A stretch of 64,000 nucleotides of DNA from Vibrio mangrovi. GTDB lineage: Bacteria > Pseudomonadota > Gammaproteobacteria > Enterobacterales > Vibrionaceae. This document shows, piece after piece, positions 16,410 to 25,555 of this stretch. Numbering within the stretch: position 1 is the first letter of the stretch; every line of letters starts with the position of its first letter. The stretch lies in the NCBI RefSeq assembly GCF_024346955.1, contig NZ_AP024884.1:1240001-1304000 (forward strand). The letters run 5' to 3'. The notes under the pieces were generated by a model that saw nothing but the letters and a program-made list of their open reading frames with translations, was not told where the DNA came from and did no database searches. Position numbers and translations under genes: made by a program.

Positions 16410-17789
16410 ATGCAAGACAATATAAAGACGGCTGAAATTGAGCAGCCATCGGATTCCGGAAGCTATTTCTGGTTATTTCTGATCCCATCGCTGATGGGGG
16501 TATTTCTGTTCATGGCCCCACTCCGCTACCACGGTGATCTGACCATCCCCGTTGCTATTCTTGCAGCTTCCCTGCGTAATTTTCTTGATGATCACATCAT
16601 TACAATGATTGCCATGATCATCGCCGGAATGGCAGGATTCTCTCTGCTCTACCGCTTCTATCAGCCGACAATCATTCGTCAGCAGGAATTTCTGCATCAA
16701 CTGCTGTCACCATCACTGCTCTGGCTCTTGGTCAGAATCATCGGTGGTGTTGCGGCAATATCCAGTCTGTATCATTGGGGGCCAGAGATCATCTGGGAAG
16801 AGAATACTGGCGGTCTGGTATTGGAAGGTCTGCTCCCGACACTATTCTCTGTCTTCATTTTTGCAGGATTACTGCTTCCTTTATTGCTCAATTTCGGTCT
16901 GCTCGAACTGTTCGGAACGTTATTAAGCAAAATCATGCGCCCGATATTTAATCTGCCGGGACGTAGCGCTATCGACTGTATGGCATCCTGGCTGGGAGAT
17001 GGCAGTGTTGGAATTCTGCTGACCAGCAAACAGTATGAAGAGAAATTTTACACCCAACGGGAAGCTGCGGTTGTCGGTACAACATTCTCAGCGGTTTCAA
17101 TTACGTTCAGCCTGGTTGTGATTGCACAGGTAAAACTCGAACATCTGTTCCTGCCGTTTTATGGCACGATATGTCTTGCCGGTATCGTTGCGGCAGTTAT
17201 TCTGCCCAGAATTCCACCGCTGAGTCTGAAGAAAGATCTGTATGTCGACGGGAGTCAGCCCGATCAGGCAGCGGACGAAATTCCCTCAGGTTATCATGCA
17301 TTCTCCTGGGGAATGCAACTGGCGATACAGCGGGCAAAGCAGGTCAAATCATGGCGTACAATTCTGGCGGAAGGCGTGCGTAATGCGGCTGACATGGTTT
17401 TTGGTGTCTTACCCGTTGTCATGGGGCTGGGAACTATCGCACTCGTCGTGGCTGAGCACACTTCTGTATTTGCGATACTGGGGCAGCCTTTCATTCCATT
17501 CTTACAGTCACTCGGCGTTCCGGAAGCTGTTCAGGCATCAGAAACCATCGTCGTCGGTTTTGCCGATATGTTTATTCCGGCGATTCTGGCTTCAGGAATC
17601 GATAATGAAATGACTCGTTTTATTATTGCCGCAATGTCCGTTACCCAGCTGATCTATATGTCAGAAGTCGGTGCATTGTTGTTAGGAAGTCGGATTCCGG
17701 TCAATATTATCGAACTTTTCATTATTTTTATCCTGAGAACGTTGATCACTTTACCTGTAATTACCGGCATGGCTCATCTGATATTTTAA
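16410..17789 (+). CDS. YjiH-family inner-membrane protein (nucleoside-transporter gate domain)
   Basis: The start is placed at 16410 (MQDNIKTAEIEQP); ATGs at 16362 and 16404 are possible. The ~459-residue protein has about ten membrane helices. FLIPSLMGVFLFMAPLRY near the N-terminus, and the internal SAIDCMASWLGDGSVGILLTS and VPEAVQASETIVVGFADMF blocks, fit the YjiH family with its paired gate domains. The gate fold is shared with concentrative nucleoside transporters and spore maturation proteins. The substrate is unknown. It is monocistronic. Confidence 0.82.
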   Translation: MQDNIKTAEIEQPSDSGSYFWLFLIPSLMGVFLFMAPLRYHGDLTIPVAILAASLRNFLDDHIITMIAMIIAGMAGFSLLYRFYQPTIIRQQEFLHQLLSPSLLWLLVRIIGGVAAISSLYHWGPEIIWEENTGGLVLEGLLPTLFSVFIFAGLLLPLLLNFGLLELFGTLLSKIMRPIFNLPGRSAIDCMASWLGDGSVGILLTSKQYEEKFYTQREAAVVGTTFSAVSITFSLVVIAQVKLEHLFLPFYGTICLAGIVAAVILPRIPPLSLKKDLYVDGSQPDQAADEIPSGYHAFSWGMQLAIQRAKQVKSWRTILAEGVRNAADMVFGVLPVVMGLGTIALVVAEHTSVFAILGQPFIPFLQSLGVPEAVQASETIVVGFADMFIPAILASGIDNEMTRFIIAAMSVTQLIYMSEVGALLLGSRIPVNIIELFIIFILRTLITLPVITGMAHLIF

Positions 17790-17822
17790 GCCTTCGTTCT
17801 GGCCGGTTGTTCTGAACGTATG

Positions 17823-17852
17823 ATACCAATTCAGATAATGATCTGATGGTAT
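17823..17852. repeat. Small palindromic element with ATACCA ends
   Basis: ATACCAATTCAGAT (17823-17836) is the imperfect inverted repeat of ATCTGATGGTAT (17841-17852). The ATACCAAT end recurs in the 72-base element at 54319-54390. It lies 33 bases after the YjiH gene stop and could be a degenerate intergenic repeat. Confidence 0.4.
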
Positions 17853-17883
17853 GAAACATTACCGACCTGAATTAACCTCGCAT

Positions 17884-17908
17884 AAAAAAGCCCCTTCACA
17901 GAAGGGGC
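17884..17908 (-). terminator. Terminator of the pst operon
   Basis: Stem GCCCCTT/AAGGGGC (17890-17896 and 17902-17908). On the minus strand it is followed by six T residues. It lies 90 bases after the pstB stop. Confidence 0.85.
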
Positions 17909-17998
17909 AAAATTTACCATCGCTTATTATTATAGAATCTTGTTATCAGCACTGAAGCGTCAATGCTCTGAACCTACTGTGGACTTCCCACATCAGCA

Positions 17999-18748
17999 TT
18001 AACCGAAGTCACCATTCACATAGCCACGGGTACGGTCATCTTTCGGCTCACTGAAAATAACCTGTGTATCATCATGCTCAACCAGTTCTCCCATCAGGAA
18101 GAATGCCGTCCGGTCAGAAATACGGCGGGCCTGCTGCATAGAATGCGTCACAATGACGATGGTGTAGTTTTTCTTCAGCTCTTCCATCAGTTCTTCGATT
18201 TTATGGGTCGCAATCGGATCCAGTGCCGAAGTTGGTTCATCCATCAGAATGACATCCGGTTCCATCGCAATCGTACGGGCAATACACAAACGTTGTTGCT
18301 GGCCACCGGACAAACCGAATGCGTGAGATTTCAGACGATCTTTAACTTCATCCCACAATGCAGCACCCCGCAATGAACGCTCAACCACTTCATCAATGTG
18401 TTTTTTATCTTTAATTCCCTGGGCACGTAGTCCGTAGGCTACGTTTTCATAAATACTCATAGGGAAAGGGTTTGGCTTCTGGAATACCATGCCAACTTTG
18501 ATACGCAGATCAGAGACATCGACATCACCGTAGATATCTTCTCCATCCATCATCAGCGTACCGGTAATTTTTACCCCTTCAATCAAATCATTCATGCGAT
18601 TCAGGCAACGTAGCAGAGTCGATTTACCACAACCGGACGGGCCGATCAGAGCCGTCACCTGACGTTGTGGAATTGGTAGATTAATCGCTTTTAATGCCTG
18701 ATTTTCACCGTAATATAAGTTTAAGTTTTCAATCGCAAATTTGTTCAT
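17999..18748 (-). CDS. pstB: Phosphate ABC transporter ATPase
   Basis: The start is at 18748 (MNKFAIENLNLYYGENQALK), the canonical PstB N-terminus; a TTG at 18787 would add 13 residues. 249 residues. Walker A GPSGCGKSTLLRCLNRMND, Q-loop VFQKPNPFPMSIYENV (the PstB-specific sequence), signature LSGGQQQRLCIARTIA, Walker B VILMDEPTSALDP, and the His switch VTHSMQQARR are all present. It powers high-affinity phosphate uptake through PstC/PstA. Last gene of pstSCAB, 54 bases after pstA. A phoU gene is not found downstream within the window. Confidence 0.97.
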   Translation of the reverse strand: MNKFAIENLNLYYGENQALKAINLPIPQRQVTALIGPSGCGKSTLLRCLNRMNDLIEGVKITGTLMMDGEDIYGDVDVSDLRIKVGMVFQKPNPFPMSIYENVAYGLRAQGIKDKKHIDEVVERSLRGAALWDEVKDRLKSHAFGLSGGQQQRLCIARTIAMEPDVILMDEPTSALDPIATHKIEELMEELKKNYTIVIVTHSMQQARRISDRTAFFLMGELVEHDDTQVIFSEPKDDRTRGYVNGDFG

Positions 18749-18802
18749 TGTCTTCAGTCTCAAATAATTCTTTACTACATCCTGCAACTAAGCCGGGCTA
18801 TT

Positions 18803-19666
18803 TTAATAGGTTGCTGTGTTAAATCGCTTAGCAATCAGCTTAGTGACCATGTTAATCAGGAGCACAACCACGATCAGAACCGTCGCCGTTCCGTAAGCCT
18901 GATTCCACTCTTCTACGGTAAACAGCTCAGTGGTCAGCTTATACAGATGCACGGTCAGTGTACGTCCTGAATCAAGCAGGGAATCCGGTATCCGTGCAAC
19001 CATTCCGGCAGTTAAAAATACCGGAGCCGATTCACCGATAACCCGGCCGATACTCAGAATGACAGATGTCAGAATACCAGGAATAGCACTCGGCAGAATT
19101 AGTCGCCAGATTGTATAGATTTTTGAAGCGCCTAAACCGTACGAACCTTCGCGGTAGGTCTGAGGAACGGCCATTAATGCCTCTTCCGTCGTACGGATGA
19201 TCACCGGCAGGATCAGAATACTCAGTGTCAGCGCTCCGGACAGGATTGAAAATCCAAACCCGAGAATTGCAACAAAGAAAGTCATTCCGAACAGACCGAA
19301 AATAATTGACGGAATACCGGCAAGAGACTCGGTACAGAATCGAATGACTTTTACCAGCCGGCTACCGACTTTCGCATATTCCGTCAGATAGATAGCCGTC
19401 ATAATTCCCATCGGTGCGGCAACAGCAATCGATGCGATCACCATATACAGCGTGGAAATAATCATTGGGAAGATCCCATGTTCATCACCGATACGGGTAT
19501 AGTTGTCCGAGACGAAATGCCAGTCGACGTGCTGAAGGCCATTCGAAAGAATATACCAGATAATCCAGAACAAAAATCCGACAGTAAACGCGGCAGATAA
19601 CCAGATAAATGCGCGCAGGATATTATCTTTAAACTCTCGGGACTGCTTTAATTTTACGCGGTTCAT
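18803..19666 (-). CDS. pstA: Phosphate ABC transporter permease
   Basis: 287 residues with six membrane helices. The EAA-type loop that contacts PstB is visible as AVPQTYREGSYGLGASKIYTI. LAGIPSIIFGLFGM and VIRTTEEALMAVPQ are typical PstA blocks. The start at 19666 is only 3 bases from the pstC stop, so translation is coupled. It forms the membrane channel with PstC. Confidence 0.96.
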   Translation of the reverse strand: MNRVKLKQSREFKDNILRAFIWLSAAFTVGFLFWIIWYILSNGLQHVDWHFVSDNYTRIGDEHGIFPMIISTLYMVIASIAVAAPMGIMTAIYLTEYAKVGSRLVKVIRFCTESLAGIPSIIFGLFGMTFFVAILGFGFSILSGALTLSILILPVIIRTTEEALMAVPQTYREGSYGLGASKIYTIWRLILPSAIPGILTSVILSIGRVIGESAPVFLTAGMVARIPDSLLDSGRTLTVHLYKLTTELFTVEEWNQAYGTATVLIVVVLLINMVTKLIAKRFNTATY

Positions 19667-19669
19667 AAG

Positions 19670-20611
19670 TTACTTCGCCTTTTCTCTGTTCAGATATAAC
19701 AATGCGGCATTCAGCATCATAATAAAGACCAGCAACACAACGCCGGTCGCATAAAGTGCATTCGCATGAACACCACTGGCATAAGACATTTCAATCGCAA
19801 TATTTGCAGTCAGCGTACGTGCTGAGTCGAGGATTCCCTGAGGCATCGCCGGGGCGTTCCCCATCACCATGATAATTGCCATGGTTTCACCCAGAGCACG
19901 GCCAATCCCCAGAATCACACCCGTCATAATCCCTGAACGGGCAGCCGGAACGAGGAGTTTAAAAATAGTGAAGATATTTGAAGCACCCAATGCCAGAGAG
20001 CCTTCTTTGTATGCGGCAGGTACAGCTCGAATCGAAGTCTCAGAAACGGTAATGACTGTCGGCAGAATCATCACGCCCAATACAATCATTCCCGCCAGAA
20101 TGGTGTTACCGGCAGGTACGTCAAACACTTGTTGAATCAGAGGAACAATAATGATTAGCCCGAAGAAGCCATAAACGACAGAAGGGATTCCAGCCAGCAG
20201 TTCAACAGCCGGACGAATAATATCAGCCAGACGTTTCGGTGCAATTTCGGCAATGAATATCGCGGTTAACACTCCGATCGGAACACCGATAACAACCGCT
20301 CCAAATGTCGACACAACCGATGCAACGATCATCGTTGCAACACCATACAGTGCCGGTGGCAGCCAGTCTTCTCCCAAAACAATCCCAGAGATACCGACTT
20401 CTTCGAATGCAGGAATACTTTCCTTAATAATAAAATAAGCAATGACAAAGAGTGAAACGATACCAATGACGGCACTGGTCAGAAACAGACCATGGAAGAT
20501 TCTTTCTTTCCAGTCAATACGTTTCCCGGCACGTAGTTTCCGGGGAGAAACAGAACCCTGTGCTGTTCGATCGTTCATAAACTTGTCACTATTCGTTGTT
20601 GCGATGGTCAT
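19670..20611 (-). CDS. pstC: Phosphate ABC transporter permease
   Basis: 313 residues. A cytosolic N-terminal ~45 residues precede six membrane helices. LLAGIPSVVYGFFGLI and SIRAVPAAYKEGSLALGAS (EAA loop) identify PstC. The start at 20611 has GAGAAG just upstream. It is separated from pstS by about 90 bases that contain a hairpin, which probably lowers pstCAB expression relative to pstS. The C-terminus has the usual final helix and a short charged tail. Confidence 0.96.
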   Translation of the reverse strand: MTIATTNSDKFMNDRTAQGSVSPRKLRAGKRIDWKERIFHGLFLTSAVIGIVSLFVIAYFIIKESIPAFEEVGISGIVLGEDWLPPALYGVATMIVASVVSTFGAVVIGVPIGVLTAIFIAEIAPKRLADIIRPAVELLAGIPSVVYGFFGLIIIVPLIQQVFDVPAGNTILAGMIVLGVMILPTVITVSETSIRAVPAAYKEGSLALGASNIFTIFKLLVPAARSGIMTGVILGIGRALGETMAIIMVMGNAPAMPQGILDSARTLTANIAIEMSYASGVHANALYATGVVLLVFIMMLNAALLYLNREKAK

Positions 20612-20656
20612 AATCTTCTTCTCACTTATCGGACAGAGTCCGCGTGAACAGAAAAG

Positions 20657-20679
20657 GCTCAGCCAAATTCTGGCTGAGC
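20657..20679 (-). terminator. Hairpin between pstS and pstC
   Basis: A perfect 9-bp stem GCTCAGCCA/TGGCTGAGC with a 5-base loop. On the minus strand CTTTTCTG follows. It may act as a partial terminator or a 3' stabiliser that raises PstS over the membrane subunits, as is usual for binding-protein operons. Confidence 0.65.
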
Positions 20680-20701
20680 AATATCAAAATAAGATCCAAA
20701 C

Positions 20702-21526
20702 TTAGTGGATAGAGATGTAGCCTTTGTTGTCTACAATTTTCTGCGCTTCTTTCGTCAGCATCCAATCCAGGAATTTCTTCGTTTCAGCAGAAGGCTTACC
20801 TTCGCGGTAAAGAACCAGGAACGGACGGGCAACTTTATAAGAACCGTTTTTCACATTGGTGACATTCGCTGCAATACCATCAATTGCCAGAGGGTGAACA
20901 GTCGAGTCAACAGAACCTAAAGAGATATAACCGATTGCATATGGGTTTGACGCAACCATTGTTTTCAGGCCACCGTTACCATTTGCAACCTGAGCACGTT
21001 GAGAGATAGCAGAAACTTTCTTACCACCAATCTTCTTCTTCAGCTCCATGATTTCTTCAAATGCGCCACGTGTACCAGATGCTGTATCACGAGTGATCGC
21101 AACGATTGGCTTGTCGTTTCCGCCAACGTCTTTCCAGTTGGTGATTTCACCACGGTAGATTGCAGAAACCTGTTCAGAAGTCAGACCTTTCAAATTGTTT
21201 TTCGGGTTCACTACAACTGCGATACCGTCACGGGCAATCACTTCTTCAACCAGTGTTGACTCTTTTTCAGAAGATTTCAGATTACGGGAAGACATACCGA
21301 TATCTGCACTACCATTTTTTGAGGCTTTGATACCTGCAGAAGAACCAGGACCCTGAACCTCAATAAAAACGTTTGAGTGGTCTTTCATGTAAGTTTCTGC
21401 AAATACTTCCATCAGTGGAGTAACACTACTAGAACCCACTGCTGAGATCGTTTCCTTCGCTGAAGCAACGTTCACTGATAATGCACTGATAAGAGCAACT
21501 GCACCGATAACTGTTTTTTTCATCAC
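20702..21526 (-). CDS. pstS: Periplasmic phosphate-binding protein
   Basis: 274 residues. Signal peptide MMKKTVIGAVALISALSVNVASA, then KETISAVGSSSVTPLMEVF, the phosphate-binding P-loop-like turn of this family. RDTASGTRGAFEEI provides the second ligand block, and SNPYAIGYISLGSV the hinge. It belongs to the shorter PstS-like class common in Vibrio. First gene of pstSCAB. The leader contains direct repeats resembling a Pho box. Confidence 0.95.
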   Translation of the reverse strand: MMKKTVIGAVALISALSVNVASAKETISAVGSSSVTPLMEVFAETYMKDHSNVFIEVQGPGSSAGIKASKNGSADIGMSSRNLKSSEKESTLVEEVIARDGIAVVVNPKNNLKGLTSEQVSAIYRGEITNWKDVGGNDKPIVAITRDTASGTRGAFEEIMELKKKIGGKKVSAISQRAQVANGNGGLKTMVASNPYAIGYISLGSVDSTVHPLAIDGIAANVTNVKNGSYKVARPFLVLYREGKPSAETKKFLDWMLTKEAQKIVDNKGYISIH

Positions 21527-21593
21527 TATATCCTTAAGTGGCTTGATTGCCGTTTGTGTTTTGTTTCAACGAGGGTCACTTTAGGCTGGAAAT

Positions 21594-21633
21594 ATGACAA
21601 TTGTGTTTCAATCCGTTTAAGCCTGTATGACAA
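21594..21633 (-). promoter_or_regulatory. Candidate Pho box region upstream of pstS
   Basis: On the minus strand the heptamer TTGTCAT occurs at 21627-21633 and again at 21594-21600, exactly 33 bases (three 11-base units) apart. PhoB binds 7-base units spaced every 11 bases with consensus CTGTCAT. The two units between are degenerate. Position 70-110 bases before the pstS start fits. Confidence 0.5.
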
Positions 21634-21870
21634 ATGATGAAATTATTTTTTGTGACCATGATTCCAACAAAATCGCCCTAAACTCATCGGACCACTTTAA
21701 TAAAAATCTATACATAACAGTGATATAAGTCATGATCACAATAGAACGCATCATATTCAACCCATTGATTAAAATAGGAAATCACACCTATGACCCGCTA
21801 TATTTGGCATTGAATTATTCAGGTTACGGGCTAGAATCGATAACAATGTCAATTATTCGAGGTTAAAAGC

Positions 21871-23517
21871 ATGCGCCAGCTCATAAGTCGATGGTCCATC
21901 AAAGTCCAGGTTATTATTCCGGTCCTGATGACCCTGGTTCTGTTAGCAACAGGTGTGATCTACACCACCAATCATCTTAGCCAGGCTTTTAATGGCGTCT
22001 CAACTTCAACAACGCGTATCATTCAGAATAAAGATGATCTGACAACAATCATCGATAATATCTATGCAATGCGGATTCGCGCTATCTATAGTATTTTCCG
22101 CCCTGAAGATGCAAAAACGTTAACGGCTGTTCTGCGGGAAAAGCAAAAAATTAATGCCCAAATGCTGAATCGATTAAGTCGCATGCCACTCATCAAAGAT
22201 GAGGTGACTGCACTGCATCAGGCCATGAATGAGTATGTCCGTTATTCCATTGAAGTTATGCTACCGTTGATGCACGAAAAGCATAGTACCGAGCAGCGTC
22301 GCCCTGATTTTGACCAACGCTATCAACAGGCTTCAGAGACTTACCGCACCGACGGAAGAAATATGGTGAAAGCTGTCCGGGATCTATCAGAACAGATGAA
22401 TAATGTCGCACTTCAGGAAGTCGCGACACATGGACAGAAGCATCATTCAATTCTCACCTATGCCATTATCGGGCTAGTGATCATCTTACTTGTCGCAGCA
22501 ATTTTCGCCTGGATTCTGGCCGGTATTATTGTCGCTCCTATTCATCGGTTACAGGCTGCGATGCGGCAGGTTGCTCAAGGAGATTTGACTATAAAAATCA
22601 GAGACGAAGGAAATAATGAACTCTCTTCTCTGGCCCGGGATGTGAACGCAACAGTCATTCAGCTACGGCGGACAACCCAGACTCTGACCGCCATCAGCGC
22701 TGATGTTGCTTCGGCAGCAACAGAGCTGGCAACAGTGATGACACAGTCGAGTGCAAACTTTGACCATGAGAAGAACGATCTCGAGCAGGTGGCATCGGCT
22801 GTCTCTCAATTAGAAGTGACGGCTAATGATGTGACAGGCCATGCCCAGCAGGCAGACACAGCGGCCCGTCAGGCAAATCAGCTCGCCAGAAAAAGTCTGG
22901 ATATATTTGAGCAGACCGGCCGTCTCAGTGCACAGATGGCCGGACAAATCGGTGATGCCGCTCAGGTCGTCGCTTCACTGAAAACCCAGTCGGAACAGAT
23001 TGGTAAAGTAATTGAGGTCATTGAAGGAATTTCCGAACAAACCAACCTGCTGGCACTCAATGCTGCGATTGAAGCGGCACGAGCCGGAGAAAGTGGCCGT
23101 GGATTCTCTGTCGTCGCTGATGAAGTCCGCCTGCTGGCAGCCAGAACTCAGGAATCAACTCAGGAAATTCAGGAAATCATCGAAACACTACAACAGCAAT
23201 CCGGTATCGCCAACGAGAGTATGACGACCAGCCTGAGTATGCTGGATAAGAATCAGTCAATGGTTCAGGAAGTCCGGACATCACTCGATCATATCGTTGC
23301 ATCGATTGAAAATCTGGAAGCAGTCAATGCTCAGGTTGCATCCTCTTCAGAAGAACAGCGGGAGGTAACATCAGACATCAACCGGAACATCAATAATATC
23401 TATGAGCTGGTCACACAAAATGTCACAGGAATCATCCAGTCGGCAGAATCCAGTCAGGAGCTGTCAACGCTGGCCGAACAGCAAAAGCAGCAACTAAGTT
23501 ACTTTAAACTGAGCTGA
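21871..23517 (+). CDS. Methyl-accepting chemotaxis protein
   Basis: 548 residues. One N-terminal membrane helix (VIIPVLMTLVLLATGVIYTT), a ~160-residue periplasmic four-helix-bundle-like sensor, a second helix (IIGLVIILLVAAIFAWILAG), HAMP, and the signalling hairpin with the tip EQTNLLALNAAIEAARAGE. GAGGT lies upstream of the ATG. It forms receptor arrays with CheA/CheW. The ligand is unknown. It is divergent from pstS with ~340 bases between the starts, so a phosphate-related stimulus is imaginable but is not shown. Confidence 0.95.
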   Translation: MRQLISRWSIKVQVIIPVLMTLVLLATGVIYTTNHLSQAFNGVSTSTTRIIQNKDDLTTIIDNIYAMRIRAIYSIFRPEDAKTLTAVLREKQKINAQMLNRLSRMPLIKDEVTALHQAMNEYVRYSIEVMLPLMHEKHSTEQRRPDFDQRYQQASETYRTDGRNMVKAVRDLSEQMNNVALQEVATHGQKHHSILTYAIIGLVIILLVAAIFAWILAGIIVAPIHRLQAAMRQVAQGDLTIKIRDEGNNELSSLARDVNATVIQLRRTTQTLTAISADVASAATELATVMTQSSANFDHEKNDLEQVASAVSQLEVTANDVTGHAQQADTAARQANQLARKSLDIFEQTGRLSAQMAGQIGDAAQVVASLKTQSEQIGKVIEVIEGISEQTNLLALNAAIEAARAGESGRGFSVVADEVRLLAARTQESTQEIQEIIETLQQQSGIANESMTTSLSMLDKNQSMVQEVRTSLDHIVASIENLEAVNAQVASSSEEQREVTSDINRNINNIYELVTQNVTGIIQSAESSQELSTLAEQQKQQLSYFKLS

Positions 23518-23533
23518 GCCTTCGCCTGCAAAA

Positions 23534-23562
23534 ATGCCGTGACATTTACTGTGTCACGGCAT
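23534..23562. terminator. Bidirectional terminator-like hairpin
   Basis: An 11-bp stem ATGCCGTGACA/TGTCACGGCAT between the convergent chemoreceptor and helicase genes; an A-run precedes it. Confidence 0.75.
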
Positions 23563-23585
23563 CAATCACACCACTGAATCAAATC

Positions 23586-24929
23586 TCAGGAGTCATCATC
23601 CTGACTGACCGGTTTCTTACGCGGAATAAAGACTGCATCTCCTACTGGAGTATTCTGATAAAAGCCCTTGTCGCGTTGAGGAGCTTTCTTTTTCTCTGGT
23701 TTCTTTGTCTGCCGGAGCGGTGTTTTTTTATTTACCGGTTTACCTTTCAGTGCTTTCTTCGGTGCAATCCCTTTGAATTTGCCGGTTAAGCCCTCAAAGA
23801 CTGAAAATGTAATTGTTCGCGCCAGAAACGCTTCAATTCTTTTGAAACTGTCCCAGTCTTTCGGACCAACCAGAGAAATCGCATCGCCTTTACTTCCGGC
23901 CCGGCCAGTCCGTCCAATCCGATGCACATATTCTTCGGTATGCTTTGGCATATCGAAATTAATCACGTGTGTCACTGTACTGATATCCAGCCCCCGGGAA
24001 GCAACATCAGTTGTAACCAGAATCTTAAACACACCTCGTTCAAACTGGCTCATAATCGTGTTGCGCTGGTTCTGATTCAGCTCACCGCTTAATGCAACAG
24101 CCTTTAATTTTTGCTGATTCATTTTCTCCGTCAGTCGCTCAGTATCAGCACGGGTTGCCGTGAAGATAATGATCTGACGATAAGACTCGGATTCAAGAAT
24201 ACGATTCAGAATCGCTTCTTTATGATCAAGGTGATCACACAAATAGAACCGCTGGGTGATATCCTGATGCTGCTCATTCGACACCCCAACGGCAATCCGT
24301 TTCGGCTGATTCAGCATTTCCATCGCAATATCGTTGACTTCTGCATGATCCAGTGTGGCAGAAAACATCAGTGTCTGACGGCGGCGGTGTTTGGCTGCCC
24401 GGTGAATACGACGTAGTTGTGGTTCAAACCCTAAATCCAGCATTCTGTCGGCTTCATCAAGAATCAACGTTTCCAGACCATCCAGAAACAATGAACGGTG
24501 CTCCAGGTGATCGGCTAAACGCCCTGGTGTAGCAACAATAAATTTGGGGTAACGACGCAGAGCTTTCACTTGATCGTTGAAGTTTTCTCCTCCGACAATC
24601 AACACAGCTTCGTAAGACATTCCCCCCAGCATGGTCCGTAGTTCCCCGTAAACCTGCTTGGCCAGTTCCCGGGTTGGTGCCAGAATAAGCCCTCGGGGAT
24701 CTTTTGCAGAGAATGCTTTGCTTTTTAATGATTTATGCAGCATTGGTAATACAAAAGCCAGCGTCTTGCCCGAACCTGTTTTTGATGATGCCAACAAATC
24801 CTTTCCGGCAATACTCAGAGGAATCGCTTTCTGTTGTATTTCCGTTGCCTGCTTAAAACCGTAGTGCTTTACGTTCTTAAGTAAGCGATTATCTAAGCCT
24901 AAATCTTTAAACTGCAAAGGAGTCTCCAA
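23586..24929 (-). CDS. DEAD-box ATP-dependent RNA helicase
   Basis: 447 residues. Q motif (FKDLGLDNRLLKNVKHYGF...ATEIQQKAIP), motif I SSKTGSGKT, Ia PTRELAKQ, Ib TPGRL, II DEAD, III SAT, V TTDVASRGLD and VI HRIGRTGRAG are all intact. The C-terminal ~70 residues are lysine-rich and disordered, which suits RNA binding. It is similar in layout to SrmB/RhlE-type helicases of ribosome assembly and RNA decay, but I cannot tell which orthologue it is. Cytosolic and monocistronic. Confidence 0.93.
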   Translation of the reverse strand: METPLQFKDLGLDNRLLKNVKHYGFKQATEIQQKAIPLSIAGKDLLASSKTGSGKTLAFVLPMLHKSLKSKAFSAKDPRGLILAPTRELAKQVYGELRTMLGGMSYEAVLIVGGENFNDQVKALRRYPKFIVATPGRLADHLEHRSLFLDGLETLILDEADRMLDLGFEPQLRRIHRAAKHRRRQTLMFSATLDHAEVNDIAMEMLNQPKRIAVGVSNEQHQDITQRFYLCDHLDHKEAILNRILESESYRQIIIFTATRADTERLTEKMNQQKLKAVALSGELNQNQRNTIMSQFERGVFKILVTTDVASRGLDISTVTHVINFDMPKHTEEYVHRIGRTGRAGSKGDAISLVGPKDWDSFKRIEAFLARTITFSVFEGLTGKFKGIAPKKALKGKPVNKKTPLRQTKKPEKKKAPQRDKGFYQNTPVGDAVFIPRKKPVSQDDDS

Positions 24930-25222
24930 TTATTTGATGACCGAATCACCCCCGGAAATTCAGGGGGACTGAATTAAACGCGCTATCATAGCGTAATTCC
25001 CCATAGGTGAATAGAGAAAAGAGGTACAGCGATCACTGACCGAAATCGGCCAAAATCGAGTTATTTTCTCATAAGGTTTTCATATCTCTTATTTTCCTCT
25101 GACTTTCCATTGTCTGTTTCAGTGCTACAATCATAAAACATACTACCTGTTGCCGTCGTATCAGCCAGAAATGATGGGGAAACAGGTAACTTTGAGCCGA
25201 AAGAGCAATGAAGGAGTTCACA
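24930..25222. other. Intergenic region between divergent helicase and lpp genes
   Basis: About 290 bases with no gene. It holds the promoters of both neighbours. A weak CCCCC/GGGGG hairpin lies at about 24949-24967 near the helicase start. Nothing else is clear. Confidence 0.4.
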
Positions 25223-25492
25223 ATGAACAAAGTATTTTTGGCAGTGGCAGCATCTGGGGTTGTCTTTCTTTCCGGATGTGCCTCCAGCACAGACAGCGCA
25301 ACCATGGCGAAAATGGATGAATTAAGCAATCAAGTCAGCCAGTTAAGTGATGAGGTTGCGACACTTAAAAACGGTCAGATGATGCTCAGTGATAAGATCG
25401 ATCAGAATTCTGAATCCATAAGTGCCGTACGGGAAGAGGCTCAGAGAGCCAATGAACGTATCGATCACATTGCCCAGTCTTACACCAAATAA
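25223..25492 (+). CDS. lpp: Lpp-type major outer-membrane lipoprotein
   Basis: The start at 25223 has AAGGAG 6 bases upstream. 89 residues. Signal MNKVFLAVAASGVVFLSGC with lipidated Cys19, then a heptad-repeat coiled coil (MDELSNQVSQLSDEV, and later AVREEAQRANERID) and a C-terminal lysine (YTK). This is the Braun lipoprotein architecture: trimeric coiled coil, lipid in the outer membrane, and the terminal lysine amide-linked to peptidoglycan. It is ~10 residues longer than E. coli Lpp. The convergent neighbour is an L,D-transpeptidase of the type that makes this link. Confidence 0.88.
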   Translation: MNKVFLAVAASGVVFLSGCASSTDSATMAKMDELSNQVSQLSDEVATLKNGQMMLSDKIDQNSESISAVREEAQRANERIDHIAQSYTK

Positions 25493-25518
25493 CGACTCTT
25501 TCCAATTGTGATTAATTC

Positions 25519-25545
25519 GGGGCAACATTTGTTGCCCTGAGTTTT
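25519..25545 (+). terminator. Terminator of lpp
   Basis: Stem GGGCAAC/GTTGCCC (25520-25526 and 25531-25537), followed by TGAGTTTTAT. Confidence 0.8.
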
Positions 25546-25555
25546 ATCCGTAGCT

